From Dactylosporangium siamense (GTDB lineage: Bacteria; Actinomycetota; Actinomycetes; Mycobacteriales; Micromonosporaceae), in NCBI RefSeq assembly GCF_016862795.1, contig NZ_BONQ01000055.1, positions 49,971 through 113,970 on the forward strand: a stretch of 64,000 nucleotides of DNA. The letters are read 5' to 3'. Shown here in pieces: positions 53,760 to 63,316 of the stretch (the stretch's first letter is position 1; every line of letters begins with the position of its first letter). The translations under genes were made by a program, and so were the position numbers. The notes beneath the pieces are model-generated. The model did not search any database and was not told the origin of the DNA. It saw only the letters and a list, made by a program, of their open reading frames with translations.

Positions 53760-56759
53760 CTACCCCTGGGCGATGCGGGCCAGCAGCAGCCGGGCGCCCT
53801 GAGCGGCGGCGATCCCGGCGCCGGCCCGGACGTCCTCGTCGTCGCCGTTGGCGAGGCCACGCACGCGGCGCAGCTCGGCGGTGAGCACCTGTTCACCGGC
53901 GGTGGCCGCCGCCTCGAGGCCGGCGGCGGCGAGCCGGGCTGCGGTGGCGGGGTCGCCGGCCACCAGGTGCGCGTCGGCCATCGCCGCGATCGAGATGGTC
54001 AGGGTCGCGCGCAGCCCCAGCCGGTGGATGGCCTCACCGGCGGCTCGCATCGCGGCGAGCCGGCCGTGCTCGCCGCCGCGCACCGCCGCCCATTCCGCGA
54101 CGAAGTCACCGGTGGTGACGAAGTGCGGCATGCGCTGCCGCGCGCCGATCTCCCGGCACCGCCGGGCGGCGTCCCGGCCCGCGGCGACGTCGTGCTCCTG
54201 CAACGCCGTCCACGCCGCGTAGAGGGCGGCGTTGGCGCGGCCGTACGCGTCGTCGCCGCGCTCGGCCAGCGCCGCCGCCGCGTCGATGTCGGCGCGGGCC
54301 GCCCCGGCGTCGCCGAGCAGGGACCGGACCAGGGCGCGGAAGTTGTACGCGGCGAGCGCCGGCGTCCGGCCCGCCTGCTCGCGCAGCTGCCGCGGGTCGA
54401 CCGCGGCGAGGCGCTGCACGGCGGTGCTGAGGTGCCCGTCGGCCTCGCCGAGCCGGCCGGTGAAATAGCACACGACGCCGAGCAGGTACGGTCCGGCGGC
54501 CGCGATCAGCTCGTCGTCGGAGGTCACCGCGCGGGTGAGCCGCTGGGCGAGGTCTTCGGCGACGGCGTACTCGGCCCGGTTGCAGGCGACCTCGCCGAGC
54601 GTCCACAGCGCGGTGCTCACGTCGGTGTCGGGCCCGGTGTACGGCAGCAGCCACCTGGCCCGGGCGGCCGCTTCGGCGACGGCGTCGCTGCCGACGCCGA
54701 CGGTGATCTGCAGCAGCGAGGCCCGGCGCAGCTGCACGCCGAGTTCGGTGGCGGCCGCCTCCGGCGAGGTCGCCGCGTCCGGCGCGAGGTGGTCCGCGGC
54801 CCGGCCGAGGTGGGCGAGGGCGTCCTCGTAGGCCAGGCGCCGGGCCGCATCGTCGGCGGCCCGCACCGTCCACCGCAGGAAGTCCGCGGCGTGGCCGAGC
54901 CCGATCGACTGTCCGTAGTGGTGCGCGATCTCGCCCGCGGCGAGCCCACCCCGGTCCGCGGCCGCGCCGGCGAGCCTGGCGTGCAGGGTGGCCCGCCGCG
55001 GTGGCGGCAGCTCGGCGTAGGTGACCTCGGCGAGCAGCGCGTGCCGGAAGCGGACCGTGCCCGGCCCGGCCTCCGTGACGAGCCGCGCCGCGCCCGGCCC
55101 GGCGAGCAGCTGCGCGGCGTCGGTGCCGGTCACCGCCCGCAGCAGGTGCAGGTCGAGCTCCCGGCCGGCGACGCTGAGCACGTCCAGGCACTCACGGGCG
55201 GCCGGGTCGGGTCCGTCGAGCCGGATCCGGACGGCGTCGCGGACGCTCGGCGGCAGCGGCCGCTCGGGCGCGGCGAGCAGCTCGGTGAGGAAGAAGGGGT
55301 TGCCGCCGGTACGGTCGGCGAGCCGCCGGACGAGGTCGTCCGGCGCCGGCCCGCCGGTCCGGTCCGCGACCAGGTCCGCGACGCCGGCGGGGTCGAGCCC
55401 GCCGAGGCGCAGCTGCCCGGATCCGCGGCCCCGGGCCAGGTCGTTGAGGGTCGCGACGAGCCCCGGGTCGTGCTCGTACGGCCGCAGCGTCGCCAGCACG
55501 AGCGCCCGTCCTGTGTGGACGGTCGTGGTCAGGTACCGCGTCAGCAGCAGCGAATCGGGGTCGGCCGCGTGCACGTCGTCCAGGACGAGCAGCAGCCCCG
55601 CCGGCCCGGCGGCGGCACGGATCAGCTCGGACACCGCGTCATAGGCGCGGAACCGGGCGGCCGGGTCGGGTCCGCCGTCCTCAGGAGACCGCCCTTCGAC
55701 GAATCCGGCCAGGGCGGCGACGTCTTCGGTGTGCGGCAGGGCGAGCAGTCCCCGCACGACCTGGCTCCACAGCCAGAACGGTGGCGCCTGGCCGACGTCC
55801 GGGCAGCGGCCCCACACCACCGGGATCCCCGCCGCCGCGGCCCGGTCGGCGACGGCGGCGGCGAGGGTCGTCTTGCCGATCCCGGCCTCACCGACGACGG
55901 CCACCATCCGCCCGCCGCCGCTGTGGTGCCGCGCCCCGTCGAGGTGCGCCGCCAGGGCTTCGAGCTCCGCGGACCGCCCGACGAGCCCGCGCGGCGGCGG
56001 CGCCTCACAGGGAACCGTGTGGCCGAGGATCTGGCGGTGCAGGGCGCGCAGCTCGGCGGTCGGCTCCACCCCGAACTCCGACGCCAGGAACCGGCGGCCC
56101 TCGTCGTACACGGCCAGGGCCTCGGTCTGCTGTCCAGCCCGGTACAGCGCCAGCATCAGCTGCCCGCGCGCCGCTTCCCGGGCCGGCTGCTCGGCGACAA
56201 AGCACCGCAGATCGGGCAGCACGGCCAGGTGCCGGCCGGCGGCGACCGCGGCGGTGCAGCGGCCCTCCTCAGCGGCGAGGCGCGTCTCGGCGAGCCGGGC
56301 CGTCTCGGCCCGCACCGCCGCCAGGTCGCCGGCGGCCGGGTCGCCGCGCCACAGCGTGAGGGCCTGCGTGTAGTGCCGTTCGGCGGCGACCGGATCGCCC
56401 TCGGCGAGGGCCCGCGCGCCCGCCGCCGACAGCTCCGTGAACCGCACGGCGTCGATCGCGTCGCCGGCCACCCGCAGCTCGTAGCCGCCGTCGTGGCCGA
56501 CCAGGATCCGGCCCTGCGCCCGCGCACCCCGGCCCGGCTCGAGGGCCCGCCGCAGCGCGGCGACGTAGGTGCGCAGGGTGACCTCGGCGCTCGGCGGCGG
56601 AGCCCCGTCCCACAGCGCGTCCACCAGCCAGTCCGTGGTGCTGACCCGGTTGGCCCGCAACAGCAGCAGGGTCAGCAGCGCCCGCTGCTTCGGCCCGCCG
56701 ACCGGCACCGCCTCGCCGTCGCGCGACACCCGCAGCGGCCCCAATATCGCGAACCACAC
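53760..56759 (-). CDS. SARP-type regulator with AAA ATPase and TPR-like repeats
   Basis: A 999-aa regulator. OmpR-like winged helix (FAILGPLRVSRDGEAVPVGG to about 90), BTAD domain (about 95-245, ending LGHTVPCEAPPP), then RGLVGRSAELEALAAHLDGA leading an AAA_16 ATPase with P-loop GEAGIGKTT at 290-298 and LLVLDDVHAADPDS, and helical repeats to the end. Unlike LAL regulators it lacks a C-terminal LuxR HTH. GTG start with GGGGGA upstream; a GTG 21 bp earlier is possible. No antibiotic pathway is encoded nearby, so targets lie elsewhere or it regulates adjacent enzymes. Confidence 0.88.
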   Translation of the reverse strand: MWFAILGPLRVSRDGEAVPVGGPKQRALLTLLLLRANRVSTTDWLVDALWDGAPPPSAEVTLRTYVAALRRALEPGRGARAQGRILVGHDGGYELRVAGDAIDAVRFTELSAAGARALAEGDPVAAERHYTQALTLWRGDPAAGDLAAVRAETARLAETRLAAEEGRCTAAVAAGRHLAVLPDLRCFVAEQPAREAARGQLMLALYRAGQQTEALAVYDEGRRFLASEFGVEPTAELRALHRQILGHTVPCEAPPPRGLVGRSAELEALAAHLDGARHHSGGGRMVAVVGEAGIGKTTLAAAVADRAAAAGIPVVWGRCPDVGQAPPFWLWSQVVRGLLALPHTEDVAALAGFVEGRSPEDGGPDPAARFRAYDAVSELIRAAAGPAGLLLVLDDVHAADPDSLLLTRYLTTTVHTGRALVLATLRPYEHDPGLVATLNDLARGRGSGQLRLGGLDPAGVADLVADRTGGPAPDDLVRRLADRTGGNPFFLTELLAAPERPLPPSVRDAVRIRLDGPDPAARECLDVLSVAGRELDLHLLRAVTGTDAAQLLAGPGAARLVTEAGPGTVRFRHALLAEVTYAELPPPRRATLHARLAGAAADRGGLAAGEIAHHYGQSIGLGHAADFLRWTVRAADDAARRLAYEDALAHLGRAADHLAPDAATSPEAAATELGVQLRRASLLQITVGVGSDAVAEAAARARWLLPYTGPDTDVSTALWTLGEVACNRAEYAVAEDLAQRLTRAVTSDDELIAAAGPYLLGVVCYFTGRLGEADGHLSTAVQRLAAVDPRQLREQAGRTPALAAYNFRALVRSLLGDAGAARADIDAAAALAERGDDAYGRANAALYAAWTALQEHDVAAGRDAARRCREIGARQRMPHFVTTGDFVAEWAAVRGGEHGRLAAMRAAGEAIHRLGLRATLTISIAAMADAHLVAGDPATAARLAAAGLEAAATAGEQVLTAELRRVRGLANGDDEDVRAGAGIAAAQGARLLLARIAQG

Positions 56760-56817
56760 CGCTGAATGATCCCCCGGCACCCTGGACGTGACCCCGCGAG
56801 CATAGCCCCGGGACGCT

Positions 56818-57318
56818 CTACCCGAAGATCAACTTCGGGTCACCGGTGTACCAGACGTTCTCGATGCGCATCCGCCGGATCACCCAGCGGGCGCCGTCGC
56901 GGACCAGGTCGACGTCGTACAGGTTCTTGAGCAGCGCGTGCGTGCCGTGGTCGGCCGTGAGCAGGTGCTGTGCCTCGACGACGGCGGTGAGCCGGGCGGC
57001 GTCACCGTCGACGCGGACGCGCGGGTTGGTGACCACGTGGGTGGTGTCGACCCGCCCGCCGAACAGCGCCAGGATGGTGCCGGTGATGGTGTCCCGCCCG
57101 GTCATGAGCGGCGCCTGCCCACCCCAGCGGGCCGCCGCGGGGCCGAAGTCCAGCTCGGCGTCATCGGCGAACGCCGAGCCGAACAGGTCGCGGTCGCGCA
57201 GGTCCTGCCCCAGCCCGAAGCGGTACACGGCGTCGATCACCTCGGTGCGGTCGCGCAGCTCGGCCGCGAGGGCCCCGGCGTCGGTGGCGGACAGTGCGCG
57301 GTTGTCTGTGACGTACAT
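56818..57318 (-). CDS. SnoaL-like/nuclear transport factor 2 fold protein
   Basis: A 166-aa protein of the NTF2-like (SnoaL_4) fold: IDAVYRFGLGQDLRDRDLFG, SAFADDAELDFGPAA and RDGARWVIRRMRIENVWYTG are the usual strands and helices. The family includes hydroxylating, dehydratase and cyclase enzymes; the substrate is unknown. It is divergent from a LysR gene, which probably regulates it. Confidence 0.85.
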   Translation of the reverse strand: MYVTDNRALSATDAGALAAELRDRTEVIDAVYRFGLGQDLRDRDLFGSAFADDAELDFGPAAARWGGQAPLMTGRDTITGTILALFGGRVDTTHVVTNPRVRVDGDAARLTAVVEAQHLLTADHGTHALLKNLYDVDLVRDGARWVIRRMRIENVWYTGDPKLIFG

Positions 57319-57407
57319 GTCGTTCACCGTCGCCCACCGGTACCCGCCGAACAACGCCGAAACGTGCAACGATCGTGAAGCGTGGCTTGACGATCATGGA
57401 GACGCGA

Positions 57408-58289
57408 GTGGAACGGCACGAGATCGAGACCTTCCTGGCCCTGGCCGAGGAGCTGCACTTCGGCCGCACCGCCGAGCGGCTGGGGCGCACGACCGCCCGG
57501 GTCAGCCAGACCATCCGGGTGCTGGAGCGGCGGGTCGGTGTCCCGCTGTTCGAGCGGACCAGCCGCCGGGTGGCGCTCACCGGGACGGGCCGGCGGCTGT
57601 ACGAGGATCTGCGGCCGGCCTACGACCAGGTCACCGCCGCCCTGGTCCGGGCCGTGGCGGACGGGCGCGGCCTGACCGGCGTGCTGCGCGTGGGGTTCGT
57701 CGGCGCGGCCACCGGGCAGCTCGTCGTCGACGGCGCCGAACGCTTCCGGCGGCGCCACACCGGCTGTGAGGTCCGCCTCAACGAGGTCCAGTTCGCCGGC
57801 GCGGTCGACCGGCTCCGCGCCGACGAGCTGGACCTGCTGTTCGGCTGTTTCCCGTTCGACGAGCCCGACCTGACGTGCGGCCCGGCGCTGCTGTCCGAGC
57901 CACGCATGCTGGCCGTCCCGGCCCGGCACCCGCTCGCCGGCCGGCCCTCGGCCTCGGTCGAGGACCTCGCCGGCAGCCCGCTGCTCGTCGCACCGTGCTC
58001 CATCCCGGAGTACCGGCCGGACCCGGCCCGCCGCACACCCGGCGGACGCCCGATCGTGGACGGGCCGTCGGCGCAGACGTTCCAGGAGGTCCTGACGCTG
58101 ATCGGAGCCGGGCAGGGCGTCTTCGTCGTCGGCGAGCACGCCACCCGCTTCCACGCCCGCCCGGACGTCGCCTACGTGCCGCTGCACGACGCGCCGCCGC
58201 TGCGGTGGGGACCGGTGTGGCGCACGGTGCGCACGACCGAGCGGGTGCGCGCCTTCGTCGCCGCCACGGCCGAAGCCCCGCGCCGCTGA
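57408..58289 (+). CDS. LysR-family transcriptional regulator
   Basis: A 293-aa LysR regulator: HTH (ETFLALAEELHFGRTAERLG ... RVSQTIRVLERRVGVPLFER) and effector domain. The GTG at 57408 is preferred, because GGAG lies 6 nt upstream and the product then starts MERHEIETF as usual in this family; an ATG at 57396 is an alternative. Divergent from the SnoaL-like gene. Confidence 0.9.
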   Translation: MERHEIETFLALAEELHFGRTAERLGRTTARVSQTIRVLERRVGVPLFERTSRRVALTGTGRRLYEDLRPAYDQVTAALVRAVADGRGLTGVLRVGFVGAATGQLVVDGAERFRRRHTGCEVRLNEVQFAGAVDRLRADELDLLFGCFPFDEPDLTCGPALLSEPRMLAVPARHPLAGRPSASVEDLAGSPLLVAPCSIPEYRPDPARRTPGGRPIVDGPSAQTFQEVLTLIGAGQGVFVVGEHATRFHARPDVAYVPLHDAPPLRWGPVWRTVRTTERVRAFVAATAEAPRR

Positions 58290-58301
58290 AGGAAGCGAAG
58301 G

Positions 58302-58315
58302 CCGGCCGCGGCCGG
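58302..58315. terminator. 14-bp palindrome after lysR
   Basis: CCGGCCGCGGCCGG, flanked by GAAG and ACTTC, can form a GC-rich hairpin between lysR and the downstream two-component operon. Weak terminator candidate. Confidence 0.35.
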
Positions 58316-58388
58316 GACTTCTCGCCTCTACTGCCTGGGACATCGGGCTCGGGATCGTGGCAGCCAGACCACCCCGACCGAGGAGCTC

Positions 58389-59012
58389 ATGATGCGCGAT
58401 CCGAAAGCAACCGGCCGCCTGCTCGTGCTGGCCCTGGCCCCCTTCCTGGCCTGGTTCGTCCTGGCCATGGCGACACTGGCGCAGACCGGCGTCGACAACT
58501 CCGCCGACTTCACGCCGGGCGTCCTGGCCGACGTCCGACTGCAATGGGTCGCCATCGCCGTCCTGTACGCGCTGGCGGTGCTGACGGGAGCGGCCGGGAT
58601 GGCGATGGTCGCGACCTCTCCCGGCTTGACCGTCGCGACCCGGATCGCGTCCGGCGTCTCGGCGGTCGCGATCATCGGCAACCTCGTGCTGGCCCTGTCG
58701 ATGAGCGGGTCCACGACGGCGAAGCTCTCCGACAACTCGCTGTGGAGCCCGTCGCTGTGGCTGAGCATGATCTCCATCTGGGCCGCGCTGGCCGCCATCG
58801 TCCTGACCGGCGTCGGGCTGCGCCGGACGGGCGTCCTGCGGCGGACCGGGCTGGTGGTGGCGATCATCGCGGGCCTCATCCTGCTGGCGGACCTCGCGCT
58901 GGGCGGGGCATTCCCGCCGCTGCTCGTCGGGTTCCTCTGGCTGGCGATCGGGATCGGCCTGCTGCGCCGTCCGGTGACCGCGACGGTCCAGCCGGTAGCC
59001 TCCACGGCATGA
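58389..59012 (+). CDS. Unknown membrane protein, first gene of a two-component operon
   Basis: A 207-aa protein with five to six transmembrane helices (LLVLALAPFLAWFVLAMATL; VAIAVLYALAVLTGAAGMAM; LVVAIIAGLILLADLALGGA). GAGGAG ribosome site. It overlaps the sensor-kinase gene by ATGA, so it could be an accessory sensor or the output target of that system. No family recognised. Confidence 0.75.
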   Translation: MMRDPKATGRLLVLALAPFLAWFVLAMATLAQTGVDNSADFTPGVLADVRLQWVAIAVLYALAVLTGAAGMAMVATSPGLTVATRIASGVSAVAIIGNLVLALSMSGSTTAKLSDNSLWSPSLWLSMISIWAALAAIVLTGVGLRRTGVLRRTGLVVAIIAGLILLADLALGGAFPPLLVGFLWLAIGIGLLRRPVTATVQPVASTA

Positions 59013-61060
59013 GCTCCGAGGCCACGATCGGCTCGGTCGGGCGCGCGCTGCGCCTGGGCCGGGCCGCCGTGCTGACGGCGATCGGGCTGCTGCTGGCCGG
59101 GTTCGTCGCGGGGCTGATCGCCTGGGGCCACCAGGCCGACGCGGCGTCCCCGGCCTGGGTCGCGCCGGAGGGCTGGTCGGCCGGTCAGCTGCGCGACGTC
59201 CTGAGCGGCTGGGCGCTGCCGCAACGCTGGTACGTCGGCTACTTCCTGCTGCTGGAGCTGATGCTGACCGCGGTCAGCGTGGTCGCCGCCGGGTTCGTGC
59301 TGCGCGGCCGGCTGTCGTGGCTGCGCCTGTACCTCGCCTTCGTGCTGGTCCTGTTCGCGGTCGCGGGCGGCGGCGTCCCCTACGTCGTCGGCCGGCTCGT
59401 CCCGGCGCTGGCCGACCCGGCCGCGCTGCTGCAGGGAGTGGCCTGGATCGGCCTGTTCCAACTGGCCTACGTGTTCCCGGACGGCCGGTTCGCGCCGCGG
59501 TGGGGCCGCTGGTTCGCGGCCGGCTGGGCGGCGTACCTGGTCGCGTCGGTGACCGTGCCCGCGTTGGCGGGCAGCCCGGCCGAGGCGGTGATCCTGCTGG
59601 TGCTGTTCGGCAGCTGCGCGGTCGCCCAGGTCTACCGCTACGTGCGGGTCTCCGGACCGCAGGAACGCCGCCAGACCAAGCTGGTGATGTTCGCGGTCGC
59701 GCTGCGGTTCGCGCTGACGATCGCGTACGCGACCACGCCGTTGCTGCGGATCCAGCACGAGACCAGTTCCCGGGGCCTGGCCGTGTACGCCGTGCTGATG
59801 CTGGTCAGCTACGCGATGGCGGCGCTGCTCCCGGCCGCGATCGCGGTGGCCATCGTGCGGCACCGGCTGTTCGACGTCGACACCGTCATCAGCCGCACGC
59901 TGCTGTTCGTCATCCTGACCGGATTCGTCGTCAGCGTGTACGCCGTCGTCGTGGCCGGGGTGGGCGCCCTGTGGCCGGCCGACCGGACCATCGCCGGCCC
60001 GTTGCTGGCGGCCGGGATCGTCGCCGTCGTCTTCAACCCCGTCCGCGAACGCGTGCAGCGGGCGGTCGGCCGGGTCGTCCACGGCGAACGGGGCGATCCG
60101 TACGGTGTGCTGTCGCGACTGGGTCGCCGCATGACCGAGATCGTCGAACCGGATCAGGTCGCGCCGGCCATTGTGGACGCCGTCGGCCGGGCACTCAACG
60201 CTCCCTATGTGGCGGTCCATCTCGACGGCGACCTGACCGCCTCCATCGGCACAGCCACCACCGAGCTGGAATCCGTCGCCTTGACCTATCAGGGCAGCCA
60301 ACTGGGTCGCCTGGAGATCGCCGGCCCGCTGGACCGGCTGGACCGGCGACTGGTGGCCGACCTGGCGGACCACTGCGGCGCCGCCCTGTCCGCCGCTCGG
60401 GAGTCGGCCCGGACCCGGCGGCTGGCCGCCGACCTGCAGCGGGCCCGGGAGAAGCTGGTCGCCGCCCGGGAGGAGGAACGCCGGAGGATCCGCCGCGACC
60501 TGCACGACTCCCTGGGTTCGGCACTCGGCAGCCAGGCGCTGACCATCGACGCGGCCAGGTCGCTGATCGGCAGCGACCCGGCGACCGCCGACACGATCCT
60601 CGGCGAGCTCAAGACGCAGAGCCAGCAGGCACTGCAGGAGGTCCGGCGACTTGCCCGCGAGCTGCGCCCGCCCGTCCTCGACGAGCTCGGCCTGGCCGCC
60701 GCGCTCGAGCACGCCGCCGAGCAGCACCGCACGTTCCACCTGGACGTGCACGTCGACGACCTTCCCGGACTGCCGGCCGCGGTGGAGGTCGCCGCGTTCC
60801 GGATCGCGCACGAGGCACTGACCAACGTCGCCCGGCACGCCGGCGCGGCAACCGCCCGTCTGCGGGTCACCGTCGAGGACGACGCGTTGTGCCTCCAGGT
60901 CGTCGACGACGGCGTCGGCCTGCCGGCCGGTATGCGTCCCGGCGTCGGCACCCTGTCGATGCGCGAACGCGCCGAGGAACTCGGCGGGACACTGGACATC
61001 GGTGCCGCCACCGGCGGCGGCACCGTCGTCACCGCCCGACTGCCGGTGCGATCGGAGTGA
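59009..61060 (+). CDS. Membrane sensor histidine kinase (NarL-type, HisKA_3)
   Basis: A 683-aa kinase with about eight N-terminal transmembrane helices (to about 330), a GAF-like region (about 370-465), the phospho-acceptor His499 in EEERRRIRRDLHDSLGSALG and an HATPase domain (HEALTNVARHAG; VVDDGVGLPAG; GTLSMRERAEELGG). It is coupled to the upstream membrane protein (ATGA) and followed 3 bp later by its response regulator. The signal is unknown; the multi-helix domain suggests an envelope or lipid stimulus. Confidence 0.92.
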   Translation: MSSEATIGSVGRALRLGRAAVLTAIGLLLAGFVAGLIAWGHQADAASPAWVAPEGWSAGQLRDVLSGWALPQRWYVGYFLLLELMLTAVSVVAAGFVLRGRLSWLRLYLAFVLVLFAVAGGGVPYVVGRLVPALADPAALLQGVAWIGLFQLAYVFPDGRFAPRWGRWFAAGWAAYLVASVTVPALAGSPAEAVILLVLFGSCAVAQVYRYVRVSGPQERRQTKLVMFAVALRFALTIAYATTPLLRIQHETSSRGLAVYAVLMLVSYAMAALLPAAIAVAIVRHRLFDVDTVISRTLLFVILTGFVVSVYAVVVAGVGALWPADRTIAGPLLAAGIVAVVFNPVRERVQRAVGRVVHGERGDPYGVLSRLGRRMTEIVEPDQVAPAIVDAVGRALNAPYVAVHLDGDLTASIGTATTELESVALTYQGSQLGRLEIAGPLDRLDRRLVADLADHCGAALSAARESARTRRLAADLQRAREKLVAAREEERRRIRRDLHDSLGSALGSQALTIDAARSLIGSDPATADTILGELKTQSQQALQEVRRLARELRPPVLDELGLAAALEHAAEQHRTFHLDVHVDDLPGLPAAVEVAAFRIAHEALTNVARHAGAATARLRVTVEDDALCLQVVDDGVGLPAGMRPGVGTLSMRERAEELGGTLDIGAATGGGTVVTARLPVRSE

Positions 61061-61062
61061 CC

Positions 61063-61707
61063 ATGACCGTCATCCGCGTGCTGCTGGCCGACGACCATCC
61101 CATGTTCCGCTACGGGCTGCGGGCCGCGTTCGCCTCCGATCCGGCGGTCGAGGTCGTCGGCGAGGCCAGCGACGGGGCCGACGCCGTCCGGCAGGCCGTC
61201 GAGCTGGACCCGGACGTCGTCGTCATGGATCTGACGATGCCGCAACTCAACGGGGTCGAGGCGACCCGCCGCATCCTGCGGCAGCGTCCCGCGGTCGCGA
61301 TCCTGGTGGTGACCATGTTCGACGACAGCGCCTCGGTGCTGGCCGCCGTCCGCGCGGGCGCCCGCGGCTATCTCGTCAAGGGCGCCGATCGGGACGAGAT
61401 GCTGCGCGCCGTGCACGCGGCCGCGGCCGGGGACGCCATCTTCAGTTCGGCCGCCGCCCAGCACCTCGCCCAGCAGGTGTCGGCGCCGCCCCGGCCCGCA
61501 CGCACACCCGGGGTCCTGGCCACCCTCACCGTGCGCGAACACGAGATCCTCGAGCTCGTCGCGGCCGGCCTGACCAACACCGCCATCACCGACCGGCTCG
61601 GCGTCAGCCCGAAGACCGTGCGCAACTACATCTCGACGATCTTCGCCAAGCTCGGCGTCGAGACCCGGGCCGAGGCGATCGACAGGGCCCGCGCAGCCGG
61701 GTTGTAA
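61063..61707 (+). CDS. NarL/LuxR-family response regulator
   Basis: A 214-aa regulator with receiver domain (DD at 10-11, phospho-acceptor Asp56 in VVVMDLTMPQLNG, Lys in YLVKGA) and LuxR HTH (LTVREHEILELVAAGLTNTA ... SPKTVRNYISTIFAKLGVET). Partner of the preceding sensor kinase. Confidence 0.94.
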   Translation: MTVIRVLLADDHPMFRYGLRAAFASDPAVEVVGEASDGADAVRQAVELDPDVVVMDLTMPQLNGVEATRRILRQRPAVAILVVTMFDDSASVLAAVRAGARGYLVKGADRDEMLRAVHAAAAGDAIFSSAAAQHLAQQVSAPPRPARTPGVLATLTVREHEILELVAAGLTNTAITDRLGVSPKTVRNYISTIFAKLGVETRAEAIDRARAAGL

Positions 61708-61737
61708 CAGCGGCCGGCCGCGACGAAGACCACCACC

Positions 61738-61763
61738 CTCACTCGAGGCGTCCCGCGAGTGAG
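61738..61763 (+). terminator. Hairpin downstream of the two-component operon
   Basis: CTCACTCG (61738-61745) pairs with CGAGTGAG (61756-61763) around a 10-nt loop, 30 bp after the response-regulator stop. Confidence 0.45.
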
Positions 61764-61774
61764 AACATCGATGG

Positions 61775-62037
61775 ATGTCCGCAGGTGGTCCGCCTCCGTG
61801 GCCGGTGGAGACCTGGGACCAGATCCGCTCGCTGGTCATGGCGCAGGGGTACACCGAGCCACCGGGGGCGGCGAGTTCGGCCGGGTGTGGAACGGCGTCG
61901 TCGCCGCCCTCGAAGGCGACTACCCGGTCACCGAGGACCCCGCCTGGGACCGGACCGCGGCCGACCTGCTGCGCTGGGGCCACGACCAGGTGGACCGCCA
62001 CCGGACCCACCGCCCACGCATCCAGCCACCCCACTGA
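61775..62037 (+). pseudogene. Small gene interrupted by a -1 frameshift
   Basis: From ATG 61775 the protein begins MSAGGPPPWPVETWDQIRSL and runs to GYTEPPG. After the G5 run at 61864-61868 the sensible continuation (GGEFGRVWNGVVAALEGDYP ... WDRTAADLLRWGHDQVDRHR) lies in the -1 frame and stops at 62037. One extra G would give a single protein of about 88 residues. Either the gene is broken, the sequence has a homopolymer error, or a -1 frameshift is used. Family not recognised. Confidence 0.6.
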
Positions 62038-62051
62038 CTAAGGTGCCCGGG

Positions 62052-63293
62052 GTGACCAGCGAAGCAGCCCGGCTCATCAGCTACCGCAAGTTCGACGGCG
62101 ACCGCGTCACCCTGAGCACGCTGTCCGAGCCGGCGCCCGTCAACGGTCTCGGCCAGGTCGTCCGGGTGTCGCTCTACGACCAGCGCACCTACAGCGGCCC
62201 GACCGCCTCGCTCGTCCTCGGCGACGACGCGGAGCAGCGGCTCACCGCCGCCCTCGCCCGCCTCGAGGTGCCCGGCGCCGCCCGGGCCGCGCTCGCCGCG
62301 CCACTCAGCGAGACCCTCGGCCTGGACGAGGCCAGGTTCGAGGAGTGGATGTTCGCCCCGACGGACGCCGACGAGGCCCGCAGACTCGGCGCCCTCGACA
62401 CCATGACGGACCGCTTCCCGGCCGTCGAGCAGCGATTTTCGCGGGTGTACGGCCTGCGCCTGCCCCGGCACGTAGCCATCCTCGCGGCGTTCCTGCACAG
62501 CCTCGACGACCGCGAACGCCGCGCGCTGCAGTGGCTCGGGCTGTCGAGCTGGGGCATCACCGGCTACTTCGACGACGGCGGGCTCGACCGGACCGGGCAC
62601 GACGGCCTCGACGAGCGGCTGCACTGCCGGTTCCGGCGCGACCCGGCCGAACTGGTCACGGTCCTCGGCGGCGGCTCCGACGGGCTGCATTACGGCCTCT
62701 GGTACGACGACCCGGCCGAGCTGCCGTCGTTCGTCGCGTACAACTACGCCCGGGACTCCGCCGAGACCTGGACCTCGAAGGCGCCGACGGTCCTCGCCCA
62801 GATCCGCCGGGTGCTGGACGACGCGCTCAGCGACGACGAGGGCCCGGACAAGTACTGGATGCTGTTCCCGCTCGGCGCGGCCCTGGACTGGTTCGCCCCG
62901 GCCGACGAGGCGGCGTGCGCGGCCGACGGCCCACCCCGCTGGGCGGCCGCCGAACGACCGCCGGGCGGGGTGGCGATCGGCGCCGTGCTCCCGCCGGACA
63001 GCGGCGACCCGAGGGCCGGCGAGGCCGGCGAGCGGCTCGACGCGTACCGCACCGACGAGCCCCGCACCCGCGCCTGGATCGCCGAGGCGACGGCCGAGCT
63101 CGCCGCCGGGCAGCCCGCGTTCGCGCTGACGCTCGGCCGGGAGCTGCACTGGCTGGACGCGGACCAGTACCGGCGCGCGGCCGTCGACCTGCTCACCGGC
63201 GCCTACCGCGCCCTGGGCCGCGACGCCCTGGCCGGCATCGCCGAGGTCCACGCCGCCCACCGCGACCTGCCGTCGGTGGACATCCTGCGCTGA
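62052..63293 (+). CDS. HPF1-like (DUF2228) ADP-ribosylation family protein
   Basis: A 413-aa protein. Residues about 210-235 (LHYGLWYDDPAELPSFVAYN) align well with human histone PARylation factor 1 (YHMGYFRDSPDEFPVYVG...), and the C-terminus (ALTLGRELHW ... LLTGAYRALGRDALAGIAEV) matches the HPF1 C-terminal helices (GLELGMDLF ... LLPLAYNLLKR). In eukaryotes HPF1 completes the PARP active site with Glu284; in my hand alignment that position is alanine here, so the activity may differ. GTG start with TAAGGTG upstream. Bacterial role unknown. Confidence 0.62.
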   Translation: MTSEAARLISYRKFDGDRVTLSTLSEPAPVNGLGQVVRVSLYDQRTYSGPTASLVLGDDAEQRLTAALARLEVPGAARAALAAPLSETLGLDEARFEEWMFAPTDADEARRLGALDTMTDRFPAVEQRFSRVYGLRLPRHVAILAAFLHSLDDRERRALQWLGLSSWGITGYFDDGGLDRTGHDGLDERLHCRFRRDPAELVTVLGGGSDGLHYGLWYDDPAELPSFVAYNYARDSAETWTSKAPTVLAQIRRVLDDALSDDEGPDKYWMLFPLGAALDWFAPADEAACAADGPPRWAAAERPPGGVAIGAVLPPDSGDPRAGEAGERLDAYRTDEPRTRAWIAEATAELAAGQPAFALTLGRELHWLDADQYRRAAVDLLTGAYRALGRDALAGIAEVHAAHRDLPSVDILR

Positions 63294-63316
63294 CCGCGTG
63301 CGGCATCCTCGAATCC

